Assembly (NCBI GenBank): GCA_947631715.1
Contig: CANRMK010000177.1
Span: 1 to 5,393 of the forward strand
DNA: 5,393 nucleotides
Direction of reading: 5' to 3'
Source: an uncultured Acetatifactor sp.
GTDB taxonomy: Bacteria; Bacillota; Clostridia; Lachnospirales; Lachnospiraceae
This document shows positions 1 to 4,924 of this stretch, piece after piece (the first letter of the stretch is position 1; the number at the start of each line of letters is the position of its first letter). The translations under genes were made by a program, and so were the position numbers. A model generated the notes under the pieces. The model worked only from the letters and a program-made list of their open reading frames with translations, was not told where the DNA came from and ran no database searches.

Positions 1-698
1 CAGCCGGTCATCACTGCCACGCCTGCAGGATTATGGTATAAATTGTCAAAATAACCGGGATTTCCTATATTGATATAGAACAGAATCCCAAAAGGCATAA
101 GTTTCATAATATTCAGTTCCATCCGTTTCCCGGACAGCATTGTCACGATTTCCTGATGCTGTTCGATCCGCCTGCCGATCAATGAGGCCGAATTTTTAAT
201 GATTTCGGCCATGTTTCCTCCGTTTCGTTTCGCCAGTGAAAAAACATGTACGAACTGGCCAATCTCTTCACACTCACTTCTCTGTGCCAGGTCCTGCAGT
301 AATTCCTCCAGGGTAATATTAATGGCAAGCCCGCGCCGGATCAGTTCCAGTTCGGATGAGATCACAGCCTTTTCCCCATACATCAGTTTCATATCTTTCT
401 CACACTCCAGAAATGCATTCTCCGCAGAATATCCTGCCTGAAGCGAAGATGCCGCAGAGAGAATGCACTCCCGGAACTGCGTTCTCAGTTCTTCTCTCAC
501 AGCATTCAACTTGTTTTTCCGGATTTTTCTAAAACAGATAATTCCCAGAGGGAACAGCGGAAGCAGCGCCCACAGACTGCGGTAAAAGAACCAGGCAGCG
601 AAATAGGTTACAGATGCCGAAAGCAATATTGCCAGGATTTTTTCTCCCTTTTTCCACCTGTACTTATGATAATCCTGCCGCTTTAAGCTTGTTTTCAC
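1..698 (-). CDS. tadB: TadB-like inner-membrane platform protein of the Tad pilus (partial, C-terminus off the left edge)
   Basis: This is the type II secretion F-family platform protein on which the CpaF ATPase is thought to act when pilin subunits are extracted from the membrane and assembled. The frame stays open for 232 codons to the window edge. The start is a GTG at 698 (first residues VKTSLKRQDY), inside the 3' end of cpaF, behind AGGAAAGGGGG with 8 nt spacing; no in-frame ATG lies near the N-terminus. Two hydrophobic stretches are visible at about residues 21-38 and 42-56. A cytoplasmic T2SF-type helical domain follows, with SLQAGYSAENAF near residue 80 and a typical LAKRNGGNMAEII segment near 160. 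A second hydrophobic region begins near residue 200 (LMPFGILFYINIG) and is cut by the window edge. The 35-nt overlap with cpaF suggests coupled translation. Family membership is recognised from overall pattern and operon position. TadC, the paralogous platform subunit, is the main alternative, but the position directly after cpaF favours TadB. Confidence 0.87.
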   Translation of the reverse strand, partial: MKTSLKRQDYHKYRWKKGEKILAILLSASVTYFAAWFFYRSLWALLPLFPLGIICFRKIRKNKLNAVREELRTQFRECILSAASSLQAGYSAENAFLECEKDMKLMYGEKAVISSELELIRRGLAINITLEELLQDLAQRSECEEIGQFVHVFSLAKRNGGNMAEIIKNSASLIGRRIEQHQEIVTMLSGKRMELNIMKLMPFGILFYINIGNPGYFDNLYHNPAGVAVMTG

Positions 699-1881
699 GC
701 AGCAGTCCCCCTTTCCTCTGAAGCCGCCCCACGATGTTCCCCTGTCTGTCCTCCCCCATTTCCTCAAAAAGGAACAGCGGATTCAGTTTGATCTCACCCT
801 GCTCACAGCCCACCACTTCCTGGATTTCCAGCACCTTTCTCGATTTGTCCCGCAGCCGGCCCAGATGCACCACAATGTCCACTCCCGATGCGATCTGGGC
901 CCTGACAGCTCCCAGGGGCAGTTCCATTCCCATAAGCACCATATTTTCCAGGCGGGCAAGCATGTCCTTTCCGCTGTTTGCATGACCGGTGGACATACTT
1001 CCGTCATGCCCTGTATTCAGACATTGAAGCATATCTATGGCTTCTGCGCCTCTGACCTCTCCCACGATGATCCTGTCAGGACGCATCCGCAATGAAGAGC
1101 GGATCAGCTCTCGGATCGTCACTTCCCGGCATCCCTCCACATTGCTGTTGCGCGTCTCCAGCCGCACCAGATTCGGCAGCTCCTGCAGCTGCAGCTCCGC
1201 GCTGTCCTCTATGGTGATAATGCGCTCTTCCGAAGGAATATATCGAGACAGAACATTCAAAAAAGTCGTCTTCCCGCTTCCGGTCCCTCCGCTGATCAAA
1301 ATGTTGTACTTTGCCTTTACAAGCCTTTCCAGATATTCCGCAGCCTCCAGGGAAATGGAATTTTTCTGGAGCAGCTTTTCCATGGTGATAGGGTTCTCAG
1401 GGAAGCGGCGGATCGTTACGATGGGACCGTTCAAAGCCACTGGATTCATCACAATGTTGACCCGGGATCCGTTGGGCAGACGGGCGTCTACAATGGGTGA
1501 TGCCTCATTCACCACCCGGTTGCAGCCTGCTACGATCTGCTGGATCACATCCTGAAGCTTTTCCAAGGATTCAAATCCCATTTCCAATTTGCTGAGGCGC
1601 CCATCCTGCTCCACGAATATATTGTCTTTCCCATTGATCATGATCTCAGTCACAGAGCTGTCCTCCACAAAGATCTGTAGAATATCCAGCCTCCGCAGGG
1701 AATCGAACAGTTCCTTTTTCAGTTTTCTCCGCACTTCCACCGGATAGACCGCCAGCCTCTCCTGACCCAGCAGCACCTCATCAATGGTCTCCTCCACTTC
1801 CTCATCGGATAAATCTTTTTCATAGTCCATTCTTTCCTGTACTTTCTGCCGCAGCTCCCGTTTCAGCTCTGCGTATTCCAT
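664..1881 (-). CDS. cpaF: CpaF/TadA family secretion ATPase, motor of the Tad pilus
   Basis: Cytoplasmic hexameric ATPase of the VirB11/GspE superfamily that powers assembly of Flp/Tad pili, working with the platform proteins TadB and TadC. The 405-residue protein is full length and all hallmark motifs are intact. The N-terminal domain carries VDARLPNGSRVN (131-142) and VTIRRF (155-160). Walker A is GGTGSGKTT (198-206), and the Asp-box is IITIEDSAEL (221-230). Walker B is RIIVGEVRGAEA (270-281) with the catalytic Glu near 275, and the His-box is TGHDGSMSTGHANS (290-303). The ATG at 1881 follows AGGAAAGGGG with 8 nt spacing; that site overlaps the stop codon of the upstream cpaE-like gene, so the two are separated by only 17 nt. 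The tadB start lies inside the 3' end. With a CpaE-like protein upstream and TadB downstream, a Tad role is much more likely than type II secretion or conjugation. Confidence 0.96.
   Translation of the reverse strand: MEYAELKRELRQKVQERMDYEKDLSDEEVEETIDEVLLGQERLAVYPVEVRRKLKKELFDSLRRLDILQIFVEDSSVTEIMINGKDNIFVEQDGRLSKLEMGFESLEKLQDVIQQIVAGCNRVVNEASPIVDARLPNGSRVNIVMNPVALNGPIVTIRRFPENPITMEKLLQKNSISLEAAEYLERLVKAKYNILISGGTGSGKTTFLNVLSRYIPSEERIITIEDSAELQLQELPNLVRLETRNSNVEGCREVTIRELIRSSLRMRPDRIIVGEVRGAEAIDMLQCLNTGHDGSMSTGHANSGKDMLARLENMVLMGMELPLGAVRAQIASGVDIVVHLGRLRDKSRKVLEIQEVVGCEQGEIKLNPLFLFEEMGEDRQGNIVGRLQRKGGLLRENKLKAAGLS
707..717 (-). promoter_or_regulatory. Ribosome binding site deciding the GTG start of tadB
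   Basis: Read on the minus strand this is AGGAAAGGGGG, ending 8 nt before the GTG at 698. It lies inside the last codons of cpaF. It is almost identical to the site in front of cpaF (AGGAAAGGGG, 1890-1899, also 8 nt spacing). This supports the GTG start, since the frame has no ATG in the region. Confidence 0.75.
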
Positions 1882-1898
1882 TCACATATCCCCTTTCC

Positions 1899-2924
1899 TC
1901 AGGCAGTGATATCAGCCAACAGCTTTTCGGCCAAAACTGCCAGATCGCTTTTCGTAAGCTGCTCCAGATCCTCCGGGAGCTTTCGGATATGTGTCAGGCT
2001 CAGCCGCTGCGTCTTTTCCAGCACGTCCTCAAATTCACACAGCGAAAGCAGCTGTTCATACTGCAGAAGTTTACTTTGGGCGATTCTGTCTTCTCTGGTC
2101 ACTGTATACACCTTTTTGCACAACCGCAGGAGCTGAAAAAGTCCCTGCATACTTTCACTCAAATCCAGGATCACATACTCGTATTCTCCCAGTTCTGCGA
2201 TCTTTCGGAACAGGCCGATCCACTCCGCCTCCGTCACCGTCAAAAGGTTCTGTCCGGATTTCATGGGAGGTACATAGTCGAGGCTGCCGATGCGCTTTCG
2301 GATAGACTGCAGCCGGAGCCGGAATTTTTCTTTATCGGCATCCAGAAAGTAAAGTAGATCTGCCAGGTCATAGGCCCCGGCATTCGGTACAAGTTCCGGT
2401 ATTCCGGCATAATGTTCAAAGTTCAGATACAGCACCGCATGTTCCCTGGCAAGAAGCTGGCTGAACGTCAGGGCTAAAGAAGTCTGCATTCCTCTCCGGA
2501 CCGGAGAATAATTTCCGATAAACACGGTATTCAGGTTTTTCTGCAGTCTCGGGAGAGAAGTATCCGCAATCTCCAGATAAGCATCCAGAAGAAACCTGAG
2601 CACCTCATCGGCCTGCTGATATTTATCCACATAACAGAGGTCTTCCCAGCGCATCAGCCCACTCTCGCTCAGAACCACAAGCCTTATCGGTTCCAGCTGC
2701 ATCAATTCTCTGCAGTATGCCGACTCTGCCACCAGCAGAATCGACATGGGCTCCTCCCCGGCGTTCAGAAGCTCCTGTACGTCTGTATAAGTGTGCAGCT
2801 CCCACGGCAGGTCTTTCTGCTTTTTCAGGTATTCTGTCATAAGCTGTGCGTATTCCTCCTCCGGGTCACAAAAAATTAGAGTTCTCCCCGCAGGCGCATT
2901 TTTTTGATCCCATTCCTTTTTCAA
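1899..2924 (-). CDS. CpaE-like protein of the Tad locus: pseudo-receiver plus degenerate MinD/ParA-type ATPase fold
   Basis: In Tad systems CpaE/TadZ proteins position the pilus machine at the pole or membrane. They combine an N-terminal receiver-like domain with a MinD/ParA-type P-loop domain. Here residues about 14-115 resemble a receiver domain (LIFCDPEEEY at the first strand), but SILLVAESAY sits where the phospho-acceptor Asp is expected, so phosphorylation seems unlikely. The second domain starts near 132. Its P-loop position reads FIGNYSPVRRGMQTSL (135-150), lacking the deviant Walker A form KGGxGKT. The region corresponding to the MinD switch strand is LYLNFEHYAG, and the Walker B strand is YVILDL (250-255). 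The start is TTG at 2924, overlapping the tadV stop as TTGA behind GGGAGGTG. The first in-frame ATG is about 28 codons in and would cut into the first strand. Assignment rests on fold pattern and on the position between tadV and cpaF; ATPase activity is doubtful. Confidence 0.82.
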   Translation of the reverse strand: MKKEWDQKNAPAGRTLIFCDPEEEYAQLMTEYLKKQKDLPWELHTYTDVQELLNAGEEPMSILLVAESAYCRELMQLEPIRLVVLSESGLMRWEDLCYVDKYQQADEVLRFLLDAYLEIADTSLPRLQKNLNTVFIGNYSPVRRGMQTSLALTFSQLLAREHAVLYLNFEHYAGIPELVPNAGAYDLADLLYFLDADKEKFRLRLQSIRKRIGSLDYVPPMKSGQNLLTVTEAEWIGLFRKIAELGEYEYVILDLSESMQGLFQLLRLCKKVYTVTREDRIAQSKLLQYEQLLSLCEFEDVLEKTQRLSLTHIRKLPEDLEQLTKSDLAVLAEKLLADITA

Positions 2925-3421
2925 TAGACACCTCCCAGATACAGAAGCAGGCTGGCCAGGATCGGCCCGGATAATCGAATTCCGGCCTCCGCAAGCTCCA
3001 GGCCGCTCTCCGGGTATAATTCCCAGCCTTTCTGCACTGTCCGCGACACATAACCGGCCAGGTGCCGCAGACGTTTTTCCAGATTATTCTGACTCAAAAG
3101 TTTTAACAGTGATAATATTGCCGCGATCAGCAGCGATACGAACAAGAATATCTTAACCTTTTTGAATGGCAGAAACCCTGCCGTGATACCGAACAGCTTT
3201 ACATCTCCGGCGCCCACCACACCGATCCGGTATAACAGGTACAGCGGAACCATGACCATGGCAGCCTGTCCCAAAAAGAATAAAAGTCCCGCTGCTCCCT
3301 CCGCCCGGCACCGCCATCCCACACCCAGAAAGAACGCCGCAGCGGAGAGCGGATTGGGAATCTTTTTCTTTCGATAATCATACAGACAGGCTGCTGCCAG
3401 CAATACGCACAGAGCCGCCAA
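2921..3421 (-). CDS. tadV: Prepilin peptidase of the A24 family (TadV/CpaA type)
   Basis: Membrane aspartyl protease that cleaves the short leader of Flp-type prepilins and TadE/TadF-like pseudopilins before pilus assembly. The 166-residue length fits the short, methylase-free A24 form. Both catalytic aspartates are visible: D15 in CLYDYRKKKIPN (12-23) and D73 in GAGDVKL (70-76). Hydrophobic segments lie at about 2-14, 26-36, 45-64, 89-108 and 150-163. The start is TTG at 3421, 8 nt after GAAAGGAG. An in-frame TAG lies only about 15 nt upstream, and the next possible starts would remove part of the first helix near D15. It is the first gene of the tad operon in this window, consistent with the promoters and leader just upstream. 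Its stop overlaps the next start by 4 nt. The TTG start may keep expression low, which is an inference. Confidence 0.9.
   Translation of the reverse strand: MAALCVLLAAACLYDYRKKKIPNPLSAAAFFLGVGWRCRAEGAAGLLFFLGQAAMVMVPLYLLYRIGVVGAGDVKLFGITAGFLPFKKVKIFLFVSLLIAAILSLLKLLSQNNLEKRLRHLAGYVSRTVQKGWELYPESGLELAEAGIRLSGPILASLLLYLGGVY
2929..2936 (-). promoter_or_regulatory. Ribosome binding site deciding the TTG start of the cpaE-like gene
   Basis: The minus strand reads GGGAGGTG, ending 4 nt before TTG at 2924. It lies within the last codons of tadV, whose TGA stop overlaps the TTG start in the tetranucleotide TTGA. This is a classic translational-coupling arrangement and is the main reason to accept a TTG start here. 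Confidence 0.75.
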
Positions 3422-3429
3422 ACAATCAA

Positions 3430-3437
3430 CTCCTTTC
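3430..3437 (-). promoter_or_regulatory. Ribosome binding site deciding the TTG start of tadV
   Basis: The minus strand reads GAAAGGAG, ending 8 nt before TTG at 3421. Another TTG directly abuts this site at 3429, in a different frame whose product has no A24 motifs, so the 3421 TTG is preferred. An in-frame TAG just upstream rules out a longer tadV. Confidence 0.75.
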
Positions 3438-3612
3438 TTCTACTGTTTTGAATGTCTGAGACTTTTGGGACGAAATCTGTCCCGCGGAACTAAACATAAA
3501 ACTTAGACACAGACTTTCCTATGCCCTGCATGATGACCTGCCATCAAAGGGTAATTCCGGGGAAACCCCCAAGCAGATGACAGAATAAAAGTTTGAAAGA
3601 AACGAATGTTGT
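3438..3612 (-). promoter_or_regulatory. Structured 5' leader of the tad operon, possible cis-regulatory RNA of unknown family
   Basis: Non-coding stretch between the promoter candidates and tadV, transcribed leftwards, with several potential helices. GGGG/CCCC pairs at 3559-3562 with 3566-3569. A TGATG/CATCA hairpin spans 3531-3546. CTAA/TTAG spans 3490-3506, and GGGAC/GTCCC spans 3467-3483. GTCTG/CAGAC (3510-3514 with 3454-3458) would enclose the last two as a three-way junction. The six-nucleotide loop of the TGATG hairpin (GCAGGU in RNA) can pair completely, with one G-U, to AUCUGC upstream (3573-3578), giving a possible pseudoknot or an alternative fold. No U-run follows a hairpin, so I see no intrinsic terminator. 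I looked for the cores of c-di-GMP-I, c-di-GMP-II, TPP, cobalamin and SAM riboswitches and did not find one. A plain untranslated leader with chance helices remains possible. Confidence 0.4.
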
Positions 3613-3618
3613 AAACGC

Positions 3619-3647
3619 ATTATAACCAACGAATTTTTATTTTGCAA
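3619..3647 (-). promoter_or_regulatory. Sigma-A-type promoter for the tad operon (proximal)
   Basis: On the minus strand: -35 TTGCAA (3642-3647), a 17-nt spacer and -10 TATAAT (3619-3624). This is a perfect -10 with ideal spacing. Transcription would start near 3612, giving an untranslated leader of roughly 190 nt before tadV. Confidence 0.6.
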
Positions 3648-3652
3648 GTGGA

Positions 3653-3679
3653 ATTATACAAAAAATTCATTTTTGTCAA
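3653..3679 (-). promoter_or_regulatory. Second sigma-A-type promoter candidate upstream of the tad operon (distal)
   Basis: On the minus strand: consensus -35 TTGACA (3674-3679) and consensus -10 TATAAT (3653-3658), but only 15 nt apart, which is short for sigma-A. Sliding the -35 by one base gives ATTGAC with 16 nt. The -35 lies just after the bofA stop, so it would fire in the bofA-tadV gap. The spacer is an A/T-rich imperfect inverted repeat. Confidence 0.4.
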
Positions 3680-3683
3680 TAGT

Positions 3684-3959
3684 CTACAAAAAATTATAAA
3701 ACCCGATCCCGTAAATGACCGCCAGGCCCGGAAATCCAAGAATTCCGGATGTCAAAACAGTCAGAGGGTTCACGCCCACTCCAAGGGAGATCCCGATTCC
3801 GGCCAGGCCGGCATTGATAAAATAGATTGCTACCGTCCCCAGGATACTTCTCATCAGAATATTTAAAAGCCATTCCAGCCTGCTTTTGACAACCCCTATC
3901 AGGAGCACTGCAGCGCAGGCAATGACGATAGCCGCCGTTCCCAGCATATTCTCAGGCAT
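3684..3959 (-). CDS. bofA: BofA-family pro-sigma-K processing regulator
   Basis: In Bacillus subtilis BofA is an integral membrane protein of the mother-cell-derived outer forespore membrane. With SpoIVFA it holds the protease SpoIVFB inactive until pro-sigma-K is to be cleaved. This 91-residue protein has the usual family length. It has an N-terminal membrane helix (about 6-24), a second hydrophobic segment (about 36-60) and the conserved C-terminal block GVNPLTVLTSGILGFPGLAV (62-81), the clearest family signature. The ATG at 3959 follows AGGGGG with 7 nt spacing; a longer TTG start at 4019 is rejected. The gene is divergent from the DUF2508 gene and sits immediately upstream of the tad promoters, with no convincing terminator after its stop, so some readthrough into tad is possible. 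A sigma-E-like promoter lies about 80 nt upstream. Many Clostridia carry bofA-like genes even where pro-sigma-K control differs, so the exact role here is inferred. Confidence 0.88.
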   Translation of the reverse strand: MPENMLGTAAIVIACAAVLLIGVVKSRLEWLLNILMRSILGTVAIYFINAGLAGIGISLGVGVNPLTVLTSGILGFPGLAVIYGIGFYNFL

Positions 3960-3971
3960 TCTTATACCCCC

Positions 3972-3990
3972 TGTGCACTTCAACGCACAT
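3972..3990 (-). promoter_or_regulatory. Small hairpin abutting the bofA ribosome binding site
   Basis: TGTGC and GCACA can pair around an 8-nt loop on the minus strand, and the stem ends directly at the AGGGGG Shine-Dalgarno sequence of bofA. It could modulate ribosome access, but five pairs is short and this may be chance. Confidence 0.25.
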
Positions 3991-4000
3991 AAATTCGGCC

Positions 4001-4020
4001 TTTGAAAGTTTCCTTTCAAA
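4001..4020 (-). repeat. Perfect 8-bp inverted repeat with a 4-nt loop in the bofA upstream region
   Basis: The minus strand reads TTTGAAAG, GAAA, CTTTCAAA: a perfect eight-base-pair stem closed by a GAAA tetraloop of the stable GNRA class. It lies between the sigma-E-like promoter and the bofA ribosome binding site, so it would fold in the bofA leader RNA. It could equally act as a DNA palindrome bound by a regulator. It is not followed by a U-run on the minus strand, so it does not look like a terminator. Confidence 0.55.
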
Positions 4021-4042
4021 CCTCACCTCTCGTACCTTGTAC

Positions 4043-4071
4043 ACAGTATGATTTTTCCGGGAAAATTATGC
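4043..4071 (-). promoter_or_regulatory. Sigma-E-like (mother-cell) promoter for bofA
   Basis: On the minus strand: GCATAAT (4065-4071), a 14-nt spacer, then CATACTGT (4043-4050). This fits the Bacillus sigma-E consensus, a KMATATT-like -35 and CATACAnT-like -10 about 14-15 nt apart, with one mismatch in each box. Transcription would start near 4036, about 77 nt before the bofA ATG. In Bacillus subtilis bofA is known to be under sigma-E, so the site fits the gene. A near-palindrome, TTTTCC-C-GGAAAA, occupies the spacer (4053-4065) and could be an additional operator. Confidence 0.5.
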
Positions 4072-4087
4072 TTTCTATTTCCAAAAT

Positions 4088-4118
4088 TGGTATATTTTTC
4101 TAAATGTGCGTCTATAAT
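4088..4118 (+). promoter_or_regulatory. Possible housekeeping promoter for the DUF2508 gene
   Basis: There is a perfect -10 TATAAT at 4113-4118, 30 nt before the ATG. The best -35 is TTGGTA at 4088-4093 with a long 19-nt spacer, so the match is driven by the -10. Transcription would begin near 4125, giving a short leader that contains the Shine-Dalgarno sequence. Confidence 0.4.
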
Positions 4119-4148
4119 TTAAAGAACCGATAGAAAGGAGCATCCCCT

Positions 4149-4445
4149 ATGAAAGTGATTTTCAGCCGGAAACTGACAAATAACAGTCCTGCAGAAGAGG
4201 ATTACTCCCCCGTCACTCTGCACGATTCCATACAAAAGACCCGCCAGGCATTGGATCTTGCCTATGCGGGCTTTGACGATGCTCTCGATACAGATTTGAT
4301 CGACAGCTATATTTATGAGATCACGGCTCTTCAAAAGAGGTACAAGTACCTTTTGGGCCAGGCCGCTTCGGAGGATATTTCCGAAGAAATTCCCTCAAAC
4401 GTACATTCCCCTGTTCGCGCCCTGGTCGGTCATGTTTTCGGTTAA
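4149..4445 (+). CDS. DUF2508 (YaaL-like) family protein, function unknown
   Basis: Small, predicted soluble, mostly helical protein of 98 residues. Residues about 26-72 carry the family pattern: a helix with TRQALDLAYAGFDDALD, then DLIDSYIYEITALQKRYKYL. The D-x-DLIDxxIY...RYxYLL core is what I recognise as DUF2508, the family of Bacillus subtilis YaaL. No biochemical role is known to me. YaaL lies between recR and bofA in Bacillus, and here the gene also neighbours bofA, but in the opposite orientation. The ATG at 4149 follows AAAGGAG with 8 nt spacing. The last 16 codons and stop overlap the 3' end of fliS on the other strand; this tail (from about residue 75) lies outside the conserved core and is probably constrained mainly by FliS. 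Family assignment is fairly sure, function is not. Confidence 0.8.
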   Translation: MKVIFSRKLTNNSPAEEDYSPVTLHDSIQKTRQALDLAYAGFDDALDTDLIDSYIYEITALQKRYKYLLGQAASEDISEEIPSNVHSPVRALVGHVFG

Positions 4446-4871
4446 AGTATTCCTGCCGTAGGTCAGGCCGGCATACACTGTCTGAGAATTTTCCATCACC
4501 GGGCCGCCGCTGTTCTGGGACGCGATCTGGCTGTATGCATCGTGGAGAGGCTTCATCACCTGTTCCACCTCCTCCAAAGGCTCAAGATCCGCTTTCGCCT
4601 CTCCTGCAGCCAGTCTTCTCAGGCAGAAAAGGTACAGCTGCAACAGGGCGGGCGCAGGTTCATATTCCATGTGCAAAGATCCGATCAGCTCATTCAGGCA
4701 GCCGCGGGCTCTGCGGATTCCCTCACGGAAGCCTGTAGTGTCCGGCTTCGCCAGCGCCTCCCGGCTCTCCTGCAGATAAGACAGGAGCATCTCATATAAG
4801 ATTACCACCAGTTCCGTAGAATTCGCCTGAACAATCCGAAGTGTGAACTGCTGTTTTACCTCACTTGTCAT
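4395..4871 (-). CDS. fliS: FliS-family flagellar export chaperone
   Basis: Cytoplasmic chaperone that binds the C-terminal D0 helix of newly made flagellin, preventing premature polymerisation and handing it to the flagellar export gate. The N-terminal half shows the FliS helical pattern: QANSTELVVILYEMLLSYLQ (15-34) matches the family's 'ASPEELVLMLYDGAIRFL' region, followed by ARGCLNELIGSLHMEY (55-70). The protein is 158 residues, longer than the usual 120-135. The extra part is a polar tail containing TVYAGLTYGRNTL (131-143). The last 16 residues are encoded opposite the DUF2508 gene. The ATG at 4871 follows AAAGGGG with short spacing of about 4 nt. It lies 53 nt downstream of a flagellin gene on the same strand, which matches chaperone and client being made together. 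I see no clear terminator after the stop. Confidence 0.87.
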   Translation of the reverse strand: MTSEVKQQFTLRIVQANSTELVVILYEMLLSYLQESREALAKPDTTGFREGIRRARGCLNELIGSLHMEYEPAPALLQLYLFCLRRLAAGEAKADLEPLEEVEQVMKPLHDAYSQIASQNSGGPVMENSQTVYAGLTYGRNTLTENMTDQGANRGMYV

Positions 4872-4882
4872 ATTTCCCCTTT

Positions 4883-4897
4883 ACCGCCATATGCGGT
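4883..4897 (-). promoter_or_regulatory. Hairpin between flagellin and fliS, just before the fliS ribosome binding site
   Basis: The minus strand reads ACCGC, ATATG, GCGGT: a five-base-pair GC-rich stem with a 5-nt loop, ending about 1 nt before the AAAGGGG site of fliS. The 53-nt gap (4872-4924) contains no clear promoter, so fliS is probably read from the flagellin promoter. The hairpin might act as a processing or attenuation point that lowers fliS relative to flagellin, but this is speculative. Confidence 0.3.
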
Positions 4898-4924
4898 CTG
4901 TAAACCAAACGTTTCCAAAAACGG

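Noticed and set aside
199..441. Plus-strand open frame of 80 codons opposite tadB
   Set aside because: Antisense to a clear TadB coding frame; serine/phenylalanine-rich shadow without recognisable features.
1037..1555. Plus-strand open frame of 172 codons opposite cpaF
   Set aside because: It lies wholly antisense to the conserved ATPase core, has no family motifs and an uneven, serine- and arginine-rich composition typical of a shadow frame.
3199..3429. Alternative minus-strand frame starting at the TTG that abuts the GAAAGGAG site
   Set aside because: The start directly touches the Shine-Dalgarno sequence with no spacer, and the product lacks A24 peptidase motifs, whereas the neighbouring frame has both catalytic aspartates.
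3490..3544. Two 13-codon minus-strand reading frames in the tad leader (starts at 3544 and 3531), possible leader peptides
   Set aside because: Neither has a convincing Shine-Dalgarno sequence, and I see no run of regulatory codons or terminator/antiterminator pair that would suggest attenuation.
3527..3590. Weak resemblance on the plus strand to the TPP riboswitch string CCTGATC...GGTAAT..CC
   Set aside because: The CTGAGA core and the second arm are missing, and the strand is opposite to the downstream tad genes.
3684..4019. Longer BofA with a TTG start at 4019 (20 extra residues)
   Set aside because: The extra residues are polar and atypical, the ribosome site would be 1 nt away, and the start would sit in the hairpin. 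ATG at 3959 gives the normal family length with a good site.
4127..4132. CCGATA resembling the -10 of a flagellar sigma-D promoter before the DUF2508 gene
   Set aside because: There is no TAAA at the required 15-16 nt upstream, and it lies too close to the ribosome binding site.
4338..4351. AGGTAC-aa-GTACCT palindrome flanked by A- and T-runs, possible terminator of fliS
   Set aside because: It lies in the conserved KRYKYLL coding region of DUF2508, the 2-nt loop is too small, and the effective stem is weak. It could be a terminator only with poor efficiency.
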